The notes below the pieces were generated by a model, which did no database searches, was not told the DNA's origin, and saw only the letters and a program-made list of their open reading frames with translations. This document shows, piece by piece, positions 9,118 through 16,876 of a stretch of DNA of 64,000 nt. The number at the start of each line of letters is the position of its first letter. The stretch's first letter is position 1. Source of the DNA: Candidatus Obscuribacterales bacterium (GTDB lineage: Bacteria > Cyanobacteriota > Vampirovibrionia > Obscuribacterales > Obscuribacteraceae). The DNA lies in assembly GCA_019744775.1 (NCBI GenBank), contig JAIETZ010000001.1, forward strand, positions 1 through 64,000, written 5' to 3'. A program made the position numbers and the translations under genes.

Positions 9118-10977
9118 TTATTTCTCGTCGCTATCAGATACAGGCAGCTCCAACTGTTCACCTTGCCAATTGCTTGAGCCAAGCGTCAGCTGTTGCATGT
9201 CAACTGAACTTTCCAGTTCATCGCCATTGATAACAGGTATCGTCAGCATCTCTTCGTCTGCAGACGATTCATGATCAGGTTTTGCCTTTAGACGGAATAC
9301 TCCGGCCATCGGCTCCGGTTCTGCTTCAAATGGACTGTAAGACGGCGCATCCATTTCGTCATTATCAGAATGCTCATGCTCCATTTCCGGCTCATCATGT
9401 CTATGGTCATGTGAAGCTTCTTCTGCCAACTCTTCTTCAAAAGCATGTTCTGCTTCAGATAGGCTCTCGTCATCAGTTTCCGTATCCAGGAAACGTCCAG
9501 CCTTTGATTCAAAGCTCGCTTCGACTCCAAATCGGCCGCCTTCACGTTGAGCAGCATGTTCGGAAATAAGTTCTTCAGGAACTTGTTCCAAAATTTCCTC
9601 AGGCACTACTTCTTCAACACGAGCAATTGTCGGTTGAATGCGTCCGCCTGATGCACTGGCTGCGCGGAACACTGCAGCTTGCTGCTGCCTGCCGCCGCCA
9701 CGACGATTACGTCCTCTTAACATATTCTCGTCTTCTCTTGGCTTAAGGCTAATAATCTTACGTCCGTCAACAGAAGAAATTTCCAGAACAGGCGTTACAC
9801 CTAAGCCGACACAATGCGAGCAATGAACAGTAAACAGCTCACGCAAGCTTTGACCCTGACGGCGACGCGTCAGTTCCACAAGTCCTAGATCGGACAATTG
9901 TCCAATTTGCGGTTTCGCGCGATCTTCTTCCAAATGGCGCTGGAACGCTTCCAATACCATTTGTTGATCCTTTCTCGATTCCATATCGATAAAGTCAACA
10001 ATGACCATGCCGCCTATATTACGCAAACGCAGCTGCCTTGGAATTTCTTGTGCAGCTTCCATGTTTGTTCTGCGCACGGTTTCTGCTTGTGTTCTAGAGG
10101 AGGTAAATCTGCCCGAGTTAACGTCGATTACTGTTAGAGCTTCGGTCGGCTCTATATTTAAGTGCCCGCCGCTTGGCAGATCAACCTTTTCAGCCAGCGC
10201 ATCTTCAATTTCCTTGTCGATACCTTTCGAGACTAGAATTGGCTCCTGGCTCTCGTGGCAGAGAACTTGAGTTGTTCTTGATGCCCAGCCGGACAAGTAT
10301 TGCAATGCACGCTTTTGCCCGTCTTCGCTATCTACAATGACTTCGTTGATATCGGATGAATAAGCATCGCGAATGACACGATAAAGAAGATCTTGATCAC
10401 GATAGATTAACGCCGGTCCTATTGACGCTTCGGCATTAGAGACAATTGACTGCCAACGATCCCAAAGAACTTCAAAGTCTTCAAACAGTTCTTGTTCGCC
10501 TTGTCCCTTGCCTTCTGTTCTGATGATGATGCCCACACCCGGTGGCTTCAGCAGGTTAACGACTGATTTTAAACGTGATCTTTCTTTCACTTCACTTATG
10601 CGACGTGAAACAGATACTCCTCTTTCCTCAGGAACCAGAACCAAAAAGCGACCAGGCAAGCTTATTGCTGTCGAGACACGTGGTCCCTTGTGTCCTGTCG
10701 GCTCTTTTGTAATCTGTACCAATAGTTTTTGTTTTGGAACAAGTCTTTCTTTCAATGGACCTTGTCCGGGCACATCATTGGCATGCAAGAATCCCATTTT
10801 GTCTTTGCCGAGATTAACGAAAGCAGCGTCGATACCAGGCAGAATATTTTCCACGGACGCCGTGTAAATGTCTCCAAGCAATAGTTCACCGCGATTGACA
10901 AAGAACTCAACTACCCTGTCGTTTTCCAGTAATGCCCCAATGTTATCTTGTTCTGAAATAACAATTGACTTCTTCAT
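9118..10977 (-). CDS. rng: Ribonuclease E/G
   Basis: 619-residue endoribonuclease of the Rne/Rng family, acting in rRNA maturation and mRNA decay. Order: N-terminal S1-containing region (GDIYTASVENILPGIDAAFVNLG, GFLHANDV), then the RNase H/DNase I-like catalytic core with the metal-binding aspartates TVIDVNSGRF and VIVDFIDM, then the zinc-link CSHC near residue 385. Residues ~430-619 are a low-complexity, Glu/Asp/His-rich tail that resembles the disordered scaffold of RNase E. The tail carries no arginine-rich segment I can identify. It lies 18 nt downstream of the radical-SAM gene on the same strand, a pairing seen in many bacteria. Rne versus Rng naming is uncertain. Confidence 0.93.
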   Translation of the reverse strand: MKKSIVISEQDNIGALLENDRVVEFFVNRGELLLGDIYTASVENILPGIDAAFVNLGKDKMGFLHANDVPGQGPLKERLVPKQKLLVQITKEPTGHKGPRVSTAISLPGRFLVLVPEERGVSVSRRISEVKERSRLKSVVNLLKPPGVGIIIRTEGKGQGEQELFEDFEVLWDRWQSIVSNAEASIGPALIYRDQDLLYRVIRDAYSSDINEVIVDSEDGQKRALQYLSGWASRTTQVLCHESQEPILVSKGIDKEIEDALAEKVDLPSGGHLNIEPTEALTVIDVNSGRFTSSRTQAETVRRTNMEAAQEIPRQLRLRNIGGMVIVDFIDMESRKDQQMVLEAFQRHLEEDRAKPQIGQLSDLGLVELTRRRQGQSLRELFTVHCSHCVGLGVTPVLEISSVDGRKIISLKPREDENMLRGRNRRGGGRQQQAAVFRAASASGGRIQPTIARVEEVVPEEILEQVPEELISEHAAQREGGRFGVEASFESKAGRFLDTETDDESLSEAEHAFEEELAEEASHDHRHDEPEMEHEHSDNDEMDAPSYSPFEAEPEPMAGVFRLKAKPDHESSADEEMLTIPVINGDELESSVDMQQLTLGSSNWQGEQLELPVSDSDEK

Positions 10978-10995
10978 GAGTTGTGTTTTTCCTTA

Positions 10996-13773
10996 TTACG
11001 ATTGATCGGCCATCGCTAAGGTCTTGCCGGAATCTTGTGAAACCGCAAGGCCATCGTCGAGGTCGAATAGTGAAACCCCGCCCGAAGCAAACATCCCTGT
11101 ACGGGTGATGCTCCAGATCACTTTTGGCCGGTTCAAAGAAGCATCTATCAAATTCAACACATCGGTTGGTTTGACATGCATTTTCGAGCCGGTTGCCAAA
11201 TCTAGTTCTAGAGTCAGTGGTGACTCCTGAACAACCTTTAGGGCAAAAATGCCTGGTTTGATGTCCGTCATTTGCTCAACGCCGGATTTGGTTGTCTTTT
11301 GGACTTCCAGTTTCGGCTTTTGCATGAGTTCATCAATAAGCGTCTTTGCACGCAAAACTTCTTCCTGAGTTAATTGACCGTTAGCGACAACTCTATAAGA
11401 AGCGCCATTTAAACCGGTCGCCAAAGATGGTGAACGCAATGCCACCATTCTTGCTCTGACTATTTGAAGTTCAGAAGGCAGCATTGAATTTACACGTTGC
11501 ATAAATTCATCAGCTGCAATTAACTCAGACAATTCTATCTCCGCCACCTCAGCTAAACTTTCCTGCAATAACGGAAGGGCACTGGCAAGCGCCAATTTCG
11601 GGCTTGGGTTAAAGCCTTCCGTATGGGCAATCTCAATTTGCGCGCGGCGAATTGCTCTCACCAGCGCATGCTGCAAATCAAGGTGTCCGACAAATTTCAG
11701 ATCGCCTTGTTTTTTCAATTCAAAGCGAATCTTAGTTTTCGTCGCATTATCTTTTGGCTCTTCCGGCTTCATGAAAAAGAGCGATGGGTGACTGTCGTCT
11801 TCATGTTTATAGACAGCCAACTCTTTCACGAAGGGGTTCTTCTTGAGCTGCTCCGGTCGAGGCGCAGCCAATAAGTGTGTTGTATCAAGTTCCGTGCAGA
11901 CTCCACAAGCGTGGCAAGTGTTTTCAGTACAGGGAGCCGTTTCTTTAACAGCTAATGCTTTTTCCCACTCTTTAACAAGCCACCAGTCAGACAGTCCTAT
12001 ATGGATAACGTCCCATGGTTGTTTCGAACCGACTTCTCTATCAAGGCAAGCCAGATCTTCAAGACTAACACCAAGTTCGCAAGCCGTATCGTGCCATAAC
12101 TGAGGCTTGAAACGATCGTCCCAGGCATCAAAGTGGGCACCATTGCGCCATGCCTGATAAATCAACTTGCCGACTTTTCTGTCACCGCGGGAAATGACTG
12201 CCTCCAAAAGGCTTGTCTCAGGCAAAGTGAAGTTAAGGGTAACATTGCGCAAACCCATTTCTTTCATTTTCTGACGCATGACAGTATGTCGTCTTGTTGT
12301 TTCTTGCCTGGTTATTTGAGCAAACCACTGGAAAGGCGTAAATGGCTTTGGCACGAAGTTGGACATTGTGCAGGTAAATTCGATGCCACGGCGGTATTTA
12401 ACTCTATCGGTGTTGCGAATAACTCGACAACGCTCACTTGCCTCTTTCAAAATGTCCAAAATGCCAAAGAGATCTTCGTCTGTTTCAGTGGGCAAGCCAA
12501 GCATGAAATAAAGTTTTACCGATGACCACCCGGAACTATAAGCAGACTCGATTGCGGAGATAATTTGATCGTGGCTAAGTCCTTTGTTTATGACAGCACG
12601 CAAGCGTTCAGTGCCTGCTTCCGGAGCCAAGGTAATTCCGCTCTTGCGGACTACTTTCAATTCTTCGGCAACATCAAGATTCATCCTATCGGCGCGTTGG
12701 CTGGGGAAAGAAAGTGATGCGCGTTTTTGACTATGCTCGCGATTCAAGGTGGAAACAGCTTCATGTAAAGCCGTGTAGTCACTTACGCAAAGCGACAACA
12801 TGGAATATTCTTGGTGTCCGGATTTTTGCAAGGACTCTTTAGACAAACGCAGCAAGTCGTCAGCACTTCTTTCACGTACCGGCAAAAATGTATAACCTGG
12901 TTGGCAGAAGCGACATCCTCTATCACAGCCACGTCTTACTTCCAGCACCTGCCTGTCATGAACTAAATTCAGATAGGAGATAGGACCTTCTGTTGGTTGA
13001 TTACTATCATTCAAAGGATAGATCTGCCGATGAACACGCTCAGGAATATTAAAGTCCTTTATCGGTTTTGCCACAGGACCATCTGTATATTCATAAAGAC
13101 TTGGAACATAAACTCCAGGCACATTGGTAGCCAAATCGACCAGCAGATCATGCTTGGTCAGTTCATTTTTCAGAAGATTTTCTTTGAAAATCTTGATGCG
13201 TTCCATGATGGCGGGAATTGCCGCCTCTCCGTCACCAATTACGAAGAAGTCCAAAAACTCCGCCATGGGTTCTGGGTTAACTGTGGCTGGTCCGCCGCCA
13301 AATACAAGCGGGAAAATTCCTTTTCTTTCGCTTGCGACAACCGGCATTTGCGCCATATCAAGCATGCTCAACACATTTGTATAGGTCAATTCGTAAGCCA
13401 GTGAAAAACCAATTAGTTCAAATGCGCCTAATTCCTTACGTGATTCAAAACCCCACAAAGGCAATTTTTTATCACGCAATAGATATTGCAAATCAGTATT
13501 GGGACAATAGGTCCTATCGCAGAGGAAGTCCTCTTCACGATTAACGATGTTGTAGAGGATCCGTTGCCCAAAATTAGACATCCCCAACTCGTAGAGATCC
13601 GGAAAGGCTAAAGCCATACGCACAGAAGCTACATCAAAATCCTTATGCGCAGCACCCCATTCATTTCCGAGATACTGTCCTGGACGCTCTACCTGACATA
13701 GCAATTCATCCGTCAAAATGCGGCTAAATTGCTCGGTAGAAAGATTACTCAAATAGGGATAAATGCCGGCCAA
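10996..13773 (-). CDS. B12-binding/radical SAM protein fused to DUF2344 domain
   Basis: 925 residues. The N-terminal ~250 residues resemble the cobalamin-binding-like domain (VRMALAFPDLYELGMSNFGQRILYNIVN). A radical SAM core follows with the 4Fe-4S motif RRGCDRGCRFCQPGYTF (C-x3-C-x2-C) and later GITLAPEAGTERLRAVINKG. A Cys-rich patch CTENTCHACGVC precedes the C-terminal TIGR03936/DUF2344 domain (IRFELKKQGDLKFVGHLDL...IAHTEGFNPSPKLALASALPL). This fusion beside RNase G is known in cyanobacteria and firmicutes as the TIGR03960/TIGR03936 pair; the reaction is not established. Start is a TTG at 13773 with AGGA close upstream; no in-frame ATG lies before the first conserved block. Confidence 0.9.
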   Translation of the reverse strand: MAGIYPYLSNLSTEQFSRILTDELLCQVERPGQYLGNEWGAAHKDFDVASVRMALAFPDLYELGMSNFGQRILYNIVNREEDFLCDRTYCPNTDLQYLLRDKKLPLWGFESRKELGAFELIGFSLAYELTYTNVLSMLDMAQMPVVASERKGIFPLVFGGGPATVNPEPMAEFLDFFVIGDGEAAIPAIMERIKIFKENLLKNELTKHDLLVDLATNVPGVYVPSLYEYTDGPVAKPIKDFNIPERVHRQIYPLNDSNQPTEGPISYLNLVHDRQVLEVRRGCDRGCRFCQPGYTFLPVRERSADDLLRLSKESLQKSGHQEYSMLSLCVSDYTALHEAVSTLNREHSQKRASLSFPSQRADRMNLDVAEELKVVRKSGITLAPEAGTERLRAVINKGLSHDQIISAIESAYSSGWSSVKLYFMLGLPTETDEDLFGILDILKEASERCRVIRNTDRVKYRRGIEFTCTMSNFVPKPFTPFQWFAQITRQETTRRHTVMRQKMKEMGLRNVTLNFTLPETSLLEAVISRGDRKVGKLIYQAWRNGAHFDAWDDRFKPQLWHDTACELGVSLEDLACLDREVGSKQPWDVIHIGLSDWWLVKEWEKALAVKETAPCTENTCHACGVCTELDTTHLLAAPRPEQLKKNPFVKELAVYKHEDDSHPSLFFMKPEEPKDNATKTKIRFELKKQGDLKFVGHLDLQHALVRAIRRAQIEIAHTEGFNPSPKLALASALPLLQESLAEVAEIELSELIAADEFMQRVNSMLPSELQIVRARMVALRSPSLATGLNGASYRVVANGQLTQEEVLRAKTLIDELMQKPKLEVQKTTKSGVEQMTDIKPGIFALKVVQESPLTLELDLATGSKMHVKPTDVLNLIDASLNRPKVIWSITRTGMFASGGVSLFDLDDGLAVSQDSGKTLAMADQS

Positions 13774-14106
13774 TTCCTGTGGGCCGACTACTGAATTACT
13801 GATGACGTATCTCCAAAAACTTCACTGGATGTCTCATTAGCCTAACGGCAAAACCTGAGCCAAAATTGGCGAACCAGGCAATTCATCGTCTGTCTTGAAT
13901 ATCTCAAGACGCCTTCAACTGAAGATGTCTGAATATTTCCCGGCAACCACTAACGTGGTTTATAAAACCTTGTGACGCACCAACTTGGCGCTTCAAGGAT
14001 ATTTTACAACAAACAGGCTCGTTTCTAACACATCTTGGCAAGATTTACTATAATTCGCCCCTTGGCAGCCCTAACTTGAACTAGCTTAAGCGCTTACAAT
14101 ACTAAT
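13774..14106. other. 333-bp divergent intergenic region
   Basis: No reading frame of note. It must hold the promoters of the radical SAM-rng operon (minus) and the gene at 14107 (plus). It contains a TATAAT at 14049-14054, a TACAAT at 14095-14100, and a 7-bp inverted repeat GTCTTGA/TCAAGAC with a 5-nt centre at 13892-13910 that could be an operator or hairpin. No tRNA-like fold seen. Confidence 0.4.
14095..14100 (+). promoter_or_regulatory. -10 box TACAAT giving a likely leaderless start
   Basis: TACAAT ends 6 nt before the ATG at 14107, the distance expected between a -10 box and the +1 nucleotide. No Shine-Dalgarno sequence fits between them, so the mRNA may begin at the start codon. Confidence 0.45.
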
Positions 14107-14478
14107 ATGGACATTTTGCAAGAGTTTTCTAGATATTTACAGGCAGCCGACCCCCAGAGACCTGCCAAGGAAGTCTTAGCCACCTGGTTATTCGAGCGCC
14201 TAGGCAAGTCTCCTGAATCCCTTGCCGATAAAGTCCTTCACTACGAAATTTCTATAAATCAGTTGGACACCAAGCTCATAAGCCCAAAAGAGCTTGAATT
14301 GGGCTACAAATCAGACCTAGACGGCAATTACTATACCTTTTCTGCCGGCTCTGAATCAGGGCAACGGCTTTTGAATTCGCTTTACCACTATTCAATGAGC
14401 TATGAGCACCAGAAGTGGGTGCGTTTTGTCCATGATTTGCGCGCTTCGGACTTCAGCGAGCCAGGCCAGGGCGAATAG
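14107..14478 (+). CDS. Hypothetical protein, 123 aa
   Basis: A soluble-looking, mixed-charge protein without signal peptide, membrane segment or cysteine pattern. Helical segments (LQEFSRYLQAADPQ, KEVLATWLFERLG) precede a central strand-rich part (DLDGNYYTFSAGSESGQRLLNSLYHYS). I do not recognise it. It stands alone, 97 nt before the next gene. Coding status is supported by codon use, an unbroken frame and the -10 box just upstream. Confidence 0.65.
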   Translation: MDILQEFSRYLQAADPQRPAKEVLATWLFERLGKSPESLADKVLHYEISINQLDTKLISPKELELGYKSDLDGNYYTFSAGSESGQRLLNSLYHYSMSYEHQKWVRFVHDLRASDFSEPGQGE

Positions 14479-14575
14479 ATTTAGAACTCTTAATGGATTC
14501 AAGTCGCAGGCACTTTCCAATTTAGCCGGCGTCGATGTCCTACAATAGACCCGCTGGGAGATTGAGGCAGGAAAA

Positions 14576-15043
14576 ATGTTCAAAAAACTACTGAAGCCCA
14601 CTGTAGTAGCCGTATTGGCTCTTAACCCGGTCCTGGCGGCCATTGCCGCCGAAGATCTGCGTCTACGGGACGGCATTTCTTATTATCAGGACACCGACAG
14701 CGGTTTTCCTATTCTGGCAACAAAAATAGACGACACCGAACATGAAGTAGGACGTCCTACGTTTATATTTTTTGCCGCCTCAGGAGATCTCAATTCAAAT
14801 CGACAAGCTAAACGTGTGGTCGATCTCTACAAACATTTCAAGGACAGCAAAATTAAGTTCATCGTGATAGATGTTGATCACGCAAAAACAGAATCAGCCA
14901 AACAAATGATCAAGAACTTTTATCAGGGCTATATCCCCCAGGAAGTTCTGCTGGATAAAACCGGACATAAAATCTGGAGCGCCAACGGCGAAGTCGACTC
15001 AAAAACAATCGAAAGTAAAGTTGCAGCATTAGTTCAGCAGTAA
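14576..15043 (+). CDS. Exported thioredoxin-fold protein lacking the CxxC motif
   Basis: 155 residues with a signal peptide (MFKKLLKPTVVAVLALNPVL...IAAE, cleaved near residue 25). The body follows the thioredoxin order: TFIFFAASGDLNSNRQAKRVVDLYKHF at the place of the active-site helix, KIKFIVIDVDHAK, then YIPQEVLLDKTGHKI containing the cis-Pro turn. The redox cysteines are absent and the mature protein has no Cys at all, so it cannot be a thiol oxidoreductase. It may be a structural or chaperone-like member. A TACAAT at 14540-14545 and GGCAGGAAAA before the ATG support expression and start. Confidence 0.75.
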   Translation: MFKKLLKPTVVAVLALNPVLAAIAAEDLRLRDGISYYQDTDSGFPILATKIDDTEHEVGRPTFIFFAASGDLNSNRQAKRVVDLYKHFKDSKIKFIVIDVDHAKTESAKQMIKNFYQGYIPQEVLLDKTGHKIWSANGEVDSKTIESKVAALVQQ

Positions 15044-15054
15044 GCGCAGCATGA

Positions 15055-15073
15055 GATGACCCAGTGGGTCATC
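15055..15073. repeat. Perfect 8-bp hairpin downstream of thioredoxin-like gene
   Basis: GATGACCC (15055-15062) and GGGTCATC (15066-15073) with a 3-nt loop, 11 nt after the stop at 15043. No T-tract follows on either side, so it is a weak candidate for termination. It could protect the mRNA 3' end. Confidence 0.4.
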
Positions 15074-15103
15074 GACGCGGTAAGGTCGCCGCAAAGCGTT
15101 TTT

Positions 15104-15122
15104 GTAATGCCGGATGGCGAGC
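15104..15122 (+). repeat. Dispersed 19-bp intergenic repeat, copy 1
   Basis: The 19 bases around TGCCGGATGGC match 17 of 19 positions of the reverse complement of 36597-36615. Both copies are intergenic. It may be a REP-like family with further genomic copies. Confidence 0.35.
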
Positions 15123-15182
15123 AAAGGTGCAGGCGATAGCCGAAACCGGAGCCTAAAACAATCAAAAAAGGTCGAAGACTCG

Positions 15183-15989
15183 CTAATCTAACTTGCCGTT
15201 GGATTGCTTGTATTGAACTCGACCGATCGAGACTGCCTTGCCGGAATTTATATCAATCACGCATTGCATTCCGTTGACCATGGCAGGACCGGCAGCTACT
15301 TCAAAGCGCGCCGGCAATTGATTGATCATGCGGCGAAATACCGACTGCTTGTCCATGCCAATAACACCGTCTGTTGGTCCACAGCATCCTGCATCAGTTA
15401 AATAAGCAGTGCCACCGGGTAATACTCTTTCATCTGCTGTTTGCACGTGCGTGTGAGTGCCGACAAGAACAGAAATTTTCCCATCAAGGTGCCAACCCAT
15501 CGCCGCCTTTTCAGCAGTGGCTTCGGCATGCATGTCGACAAAAATTATTTTTGCTTCTTTGCTCATTTCAGCAATAAGCCGATCTGCCACCATAAAGGGA
15601 GAGTCCAAAGGCTCCATGAATATCCGCCCTTGAATATTCAAAATACCAACTTTTATCCCTTTTGCTTCAACGATACAAAACCCCTTTCCCGGAGTTCCTT
15701 CAGGGTAATTAGCTGGGCGTAATACATTGTTGTGTTTGTCGATGAAGCTAAAAATTTCTCGTTGATCGAAAGTATGATTACCGCCTGTGAACACATTCAC
15801 ACCGGCTTGCGTAAGTTCTTCAATATGCCTTTCTACCACGCCAAAACCATGAGCGGCATTTTCCACATTGCAGATAATAAGATCCGGTTTGTTTACAAGC
15901 TGATTGAGATATTCAACAACGACGCGCCTTCCTGGCTTGCCGATTACATCCCCCAGAAACAAAATAGTCAGATTTTTAGATGAGTCCAT
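15183..15989 (-). CDS. YmdB-family metallophosphoesterase
   Basis: 268 residues, TIGR00282/YmdB family, cytosolic; characterised members hydrolyse 2',3'-cyclic nucleotides. Metal-ligand motifs are present in order: FLGDVIGKPGR (Asp), CNVENAAHG (Asn, Glu), FTGGNHTFD (Asn-His), FVDMHAEATAEK (His, Glu) and VGTHTHVQTADE (His-x-His). Length matches the family. A TATTCT box 6 nt before the ATG, with no Shine-Dalgarno, suggests a leaderless message. It is divergent from the gene at 16018. Confidence 0.92.
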   Translation of the reverse strand: MDSSKNLTILFLGDVIGKPGRRVVVEYLNQLVNKPDLIICNVENAAHGFGVVERHIEELTQAGVNVFTGGNHTFDQREIFSFIDKHNNVLRPANYPEGTPGKGFCIVEAKGIKVGILNIQGRIFMEPLDSPFMVADRLIAEMSKEAKIIFVDMHAEATAEKAAMGWHLDGKISVLVGTHTHVQTADERVLPGGTAYLTDAGCCGPTDGVIGMDKQSVFRRMINQLPARFEVAAGPAMVNGMQCVIDINSGKAVSIGRVQYKQSNGKLD

Positions 15990-15995
15990 GAATTG

Positions 15996-16001
15996 AGAAT
16001 A
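15996..16001 (-). promoter_or_regulatory. -10 box TATTCT of the YmdB gene
   Basis: Reads TATTCT on the minus strand and lies 6 nt before the ATG at 15989. It is three nt from the TACAAT of the divergent gene, so two polymerases could not sit here at the same time. Confidence 0.4.
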
Positions 16002-16004
16002 CCC

Positions 16005-16010
16005 TACAAT
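16005..16010 (+). promoter_or_regulatory. -10 box TACAAT of the gene at 16018
   Basis: TACAAT lies 7 nt before the ATG at 16018, with no ribosome-binding site between; candidate leaderless start. Back to back with the YmdB -10 box. Confidence 0.45.
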
Positions 16011-16017
16011 TAACAGT

Positions 16018-16551
16018 ATGGCTAGTAAATCAAGAACAGATAAATCAATATCCAGGGCAAGCGCCGTGTGCCTTTTAACCCTTTTTATTGCTTTTCAATT
16101 TTCCACCCCGGCAATCTGTAAAAAGCCGAAAGCAGGGGCACTGGTGCCGCCACCGCCACCTATTGTTGTACCTTCAGGGTTCAACATGAATTTTCCCATG
16201 GCTACTCCCGTTGAATATTTATCAGAAGATCAACTAAAAACAACCAGACAAGATGTTGTAACAAGATTGGAAGCGGCACACTCCGATTTAGTTGAAAAAG
16301 AAGAGCGTAATCAGGAATTGGAAAAGCGTGCCAAGCTTTTCTTATCGCTCATTGAAGAAGGTGTAGTAAGCAAGCGCGAATTACAAACTGCCGAAAGAGA
16401 ATCCAAATCAGCCGGACAAGATTTTGCCGGCGCTCAGGAAACAGCCAAAACACTGGAAGACGAATTAGCTCGAATTGATGCACAATTGGCTCGCCTGTCA
16501 AAAAAGAAGCAGCCGGTTTCAAATAAATCGAGTCAAAGCAAAAAACAATAG
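16018..16551 (+). CDS. Exported coiled-coil protein, unknown function
   Basis: 177 residues. The signal sequence lies around residues 14-38 (AVCLLTLFIAFQFSTPAICKK), with a Cys near its end that is not a clear lipobox. A proline run (VPPPPPIVVP) follows, then from about residue 68 a long charged helix (DVVTRLEAAHSDLVEKEER...) rich in heptads and ending in a Lys/Ser-rich tail. It resembles the periplasmic coiled-coil proteins scattered through this window. No known family recognised. Confidence 0.7.
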   Translation: MASKSRTDKSISRASAVCLLTLFIAFQFSTPAICKKPKAGALVPPPPPIVVPSGFNMNFPMATPVEYLSEDQLKTTRQDVVTRLEAAHSDLVEKEERNQELEKRAKLFLSLIEEGVVSKRELQTAERESKSAGQDFAGAQETAKTLEDELARIDAQLARLSKKKQPVSNKSSQSKKQ

Positions 16552-16649
16552 TTACAACACTATAAACGAGGCTTTATTGGAAACAGAAGCAATCAAATTG
16601 TTGATCGATAAAGAATTAGAACACACGCCGCCCTAGCTAGGTGGCTTAA

Positions 16650-16871
16650 TTAAGTGCGGCAGTACACAGTCTGTTCTTGTCGAAAGGCGCTCTCAACGGA
16701 CTTCTTAAGGCGGCACAAATATCGCAGAAACGGCCAAATAATAGCCTTCATTTCATCAAGCTCATAGCGTCCGATTACGCCACGCCCGTAGAGCCGGCAA
16801 ACTTCTTCCCAGAGTTTTAGCAACTTATCCGGATAGCTTTCATCCCTGGCAAGCTGTTGATATTCAACCAA
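16650..16871 (-). CDS. Small hypothetical protein after the permease
   Basis: 73 residues starting at a TTG five nt after the permease stop, hence possibly translated by coupling. Residues ~15-60 (KLLKLWEEVCRLYGRGVIGRYELDEMKAIIWPFLRYLCRLKK) look helical with good amphipathicity. No recognised motif. The short length and TTG start keep confidence moderate. Confidence 0.45.
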   Translation of the reverse strand: MVEYQQLARDESYPDKLLKLWEEVCRLYGRGVIGRYELDEMKAIIWPFLRYLCRLKKSVESAFRQEQTVYCRT

Positions 16872-16876
16872 ATCAA

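Noticed and set aside
15055-15073. Hairpin as a Rho-independent terminator
   Set aside because: No T-run follows on either strand; listed only as a hairpin.
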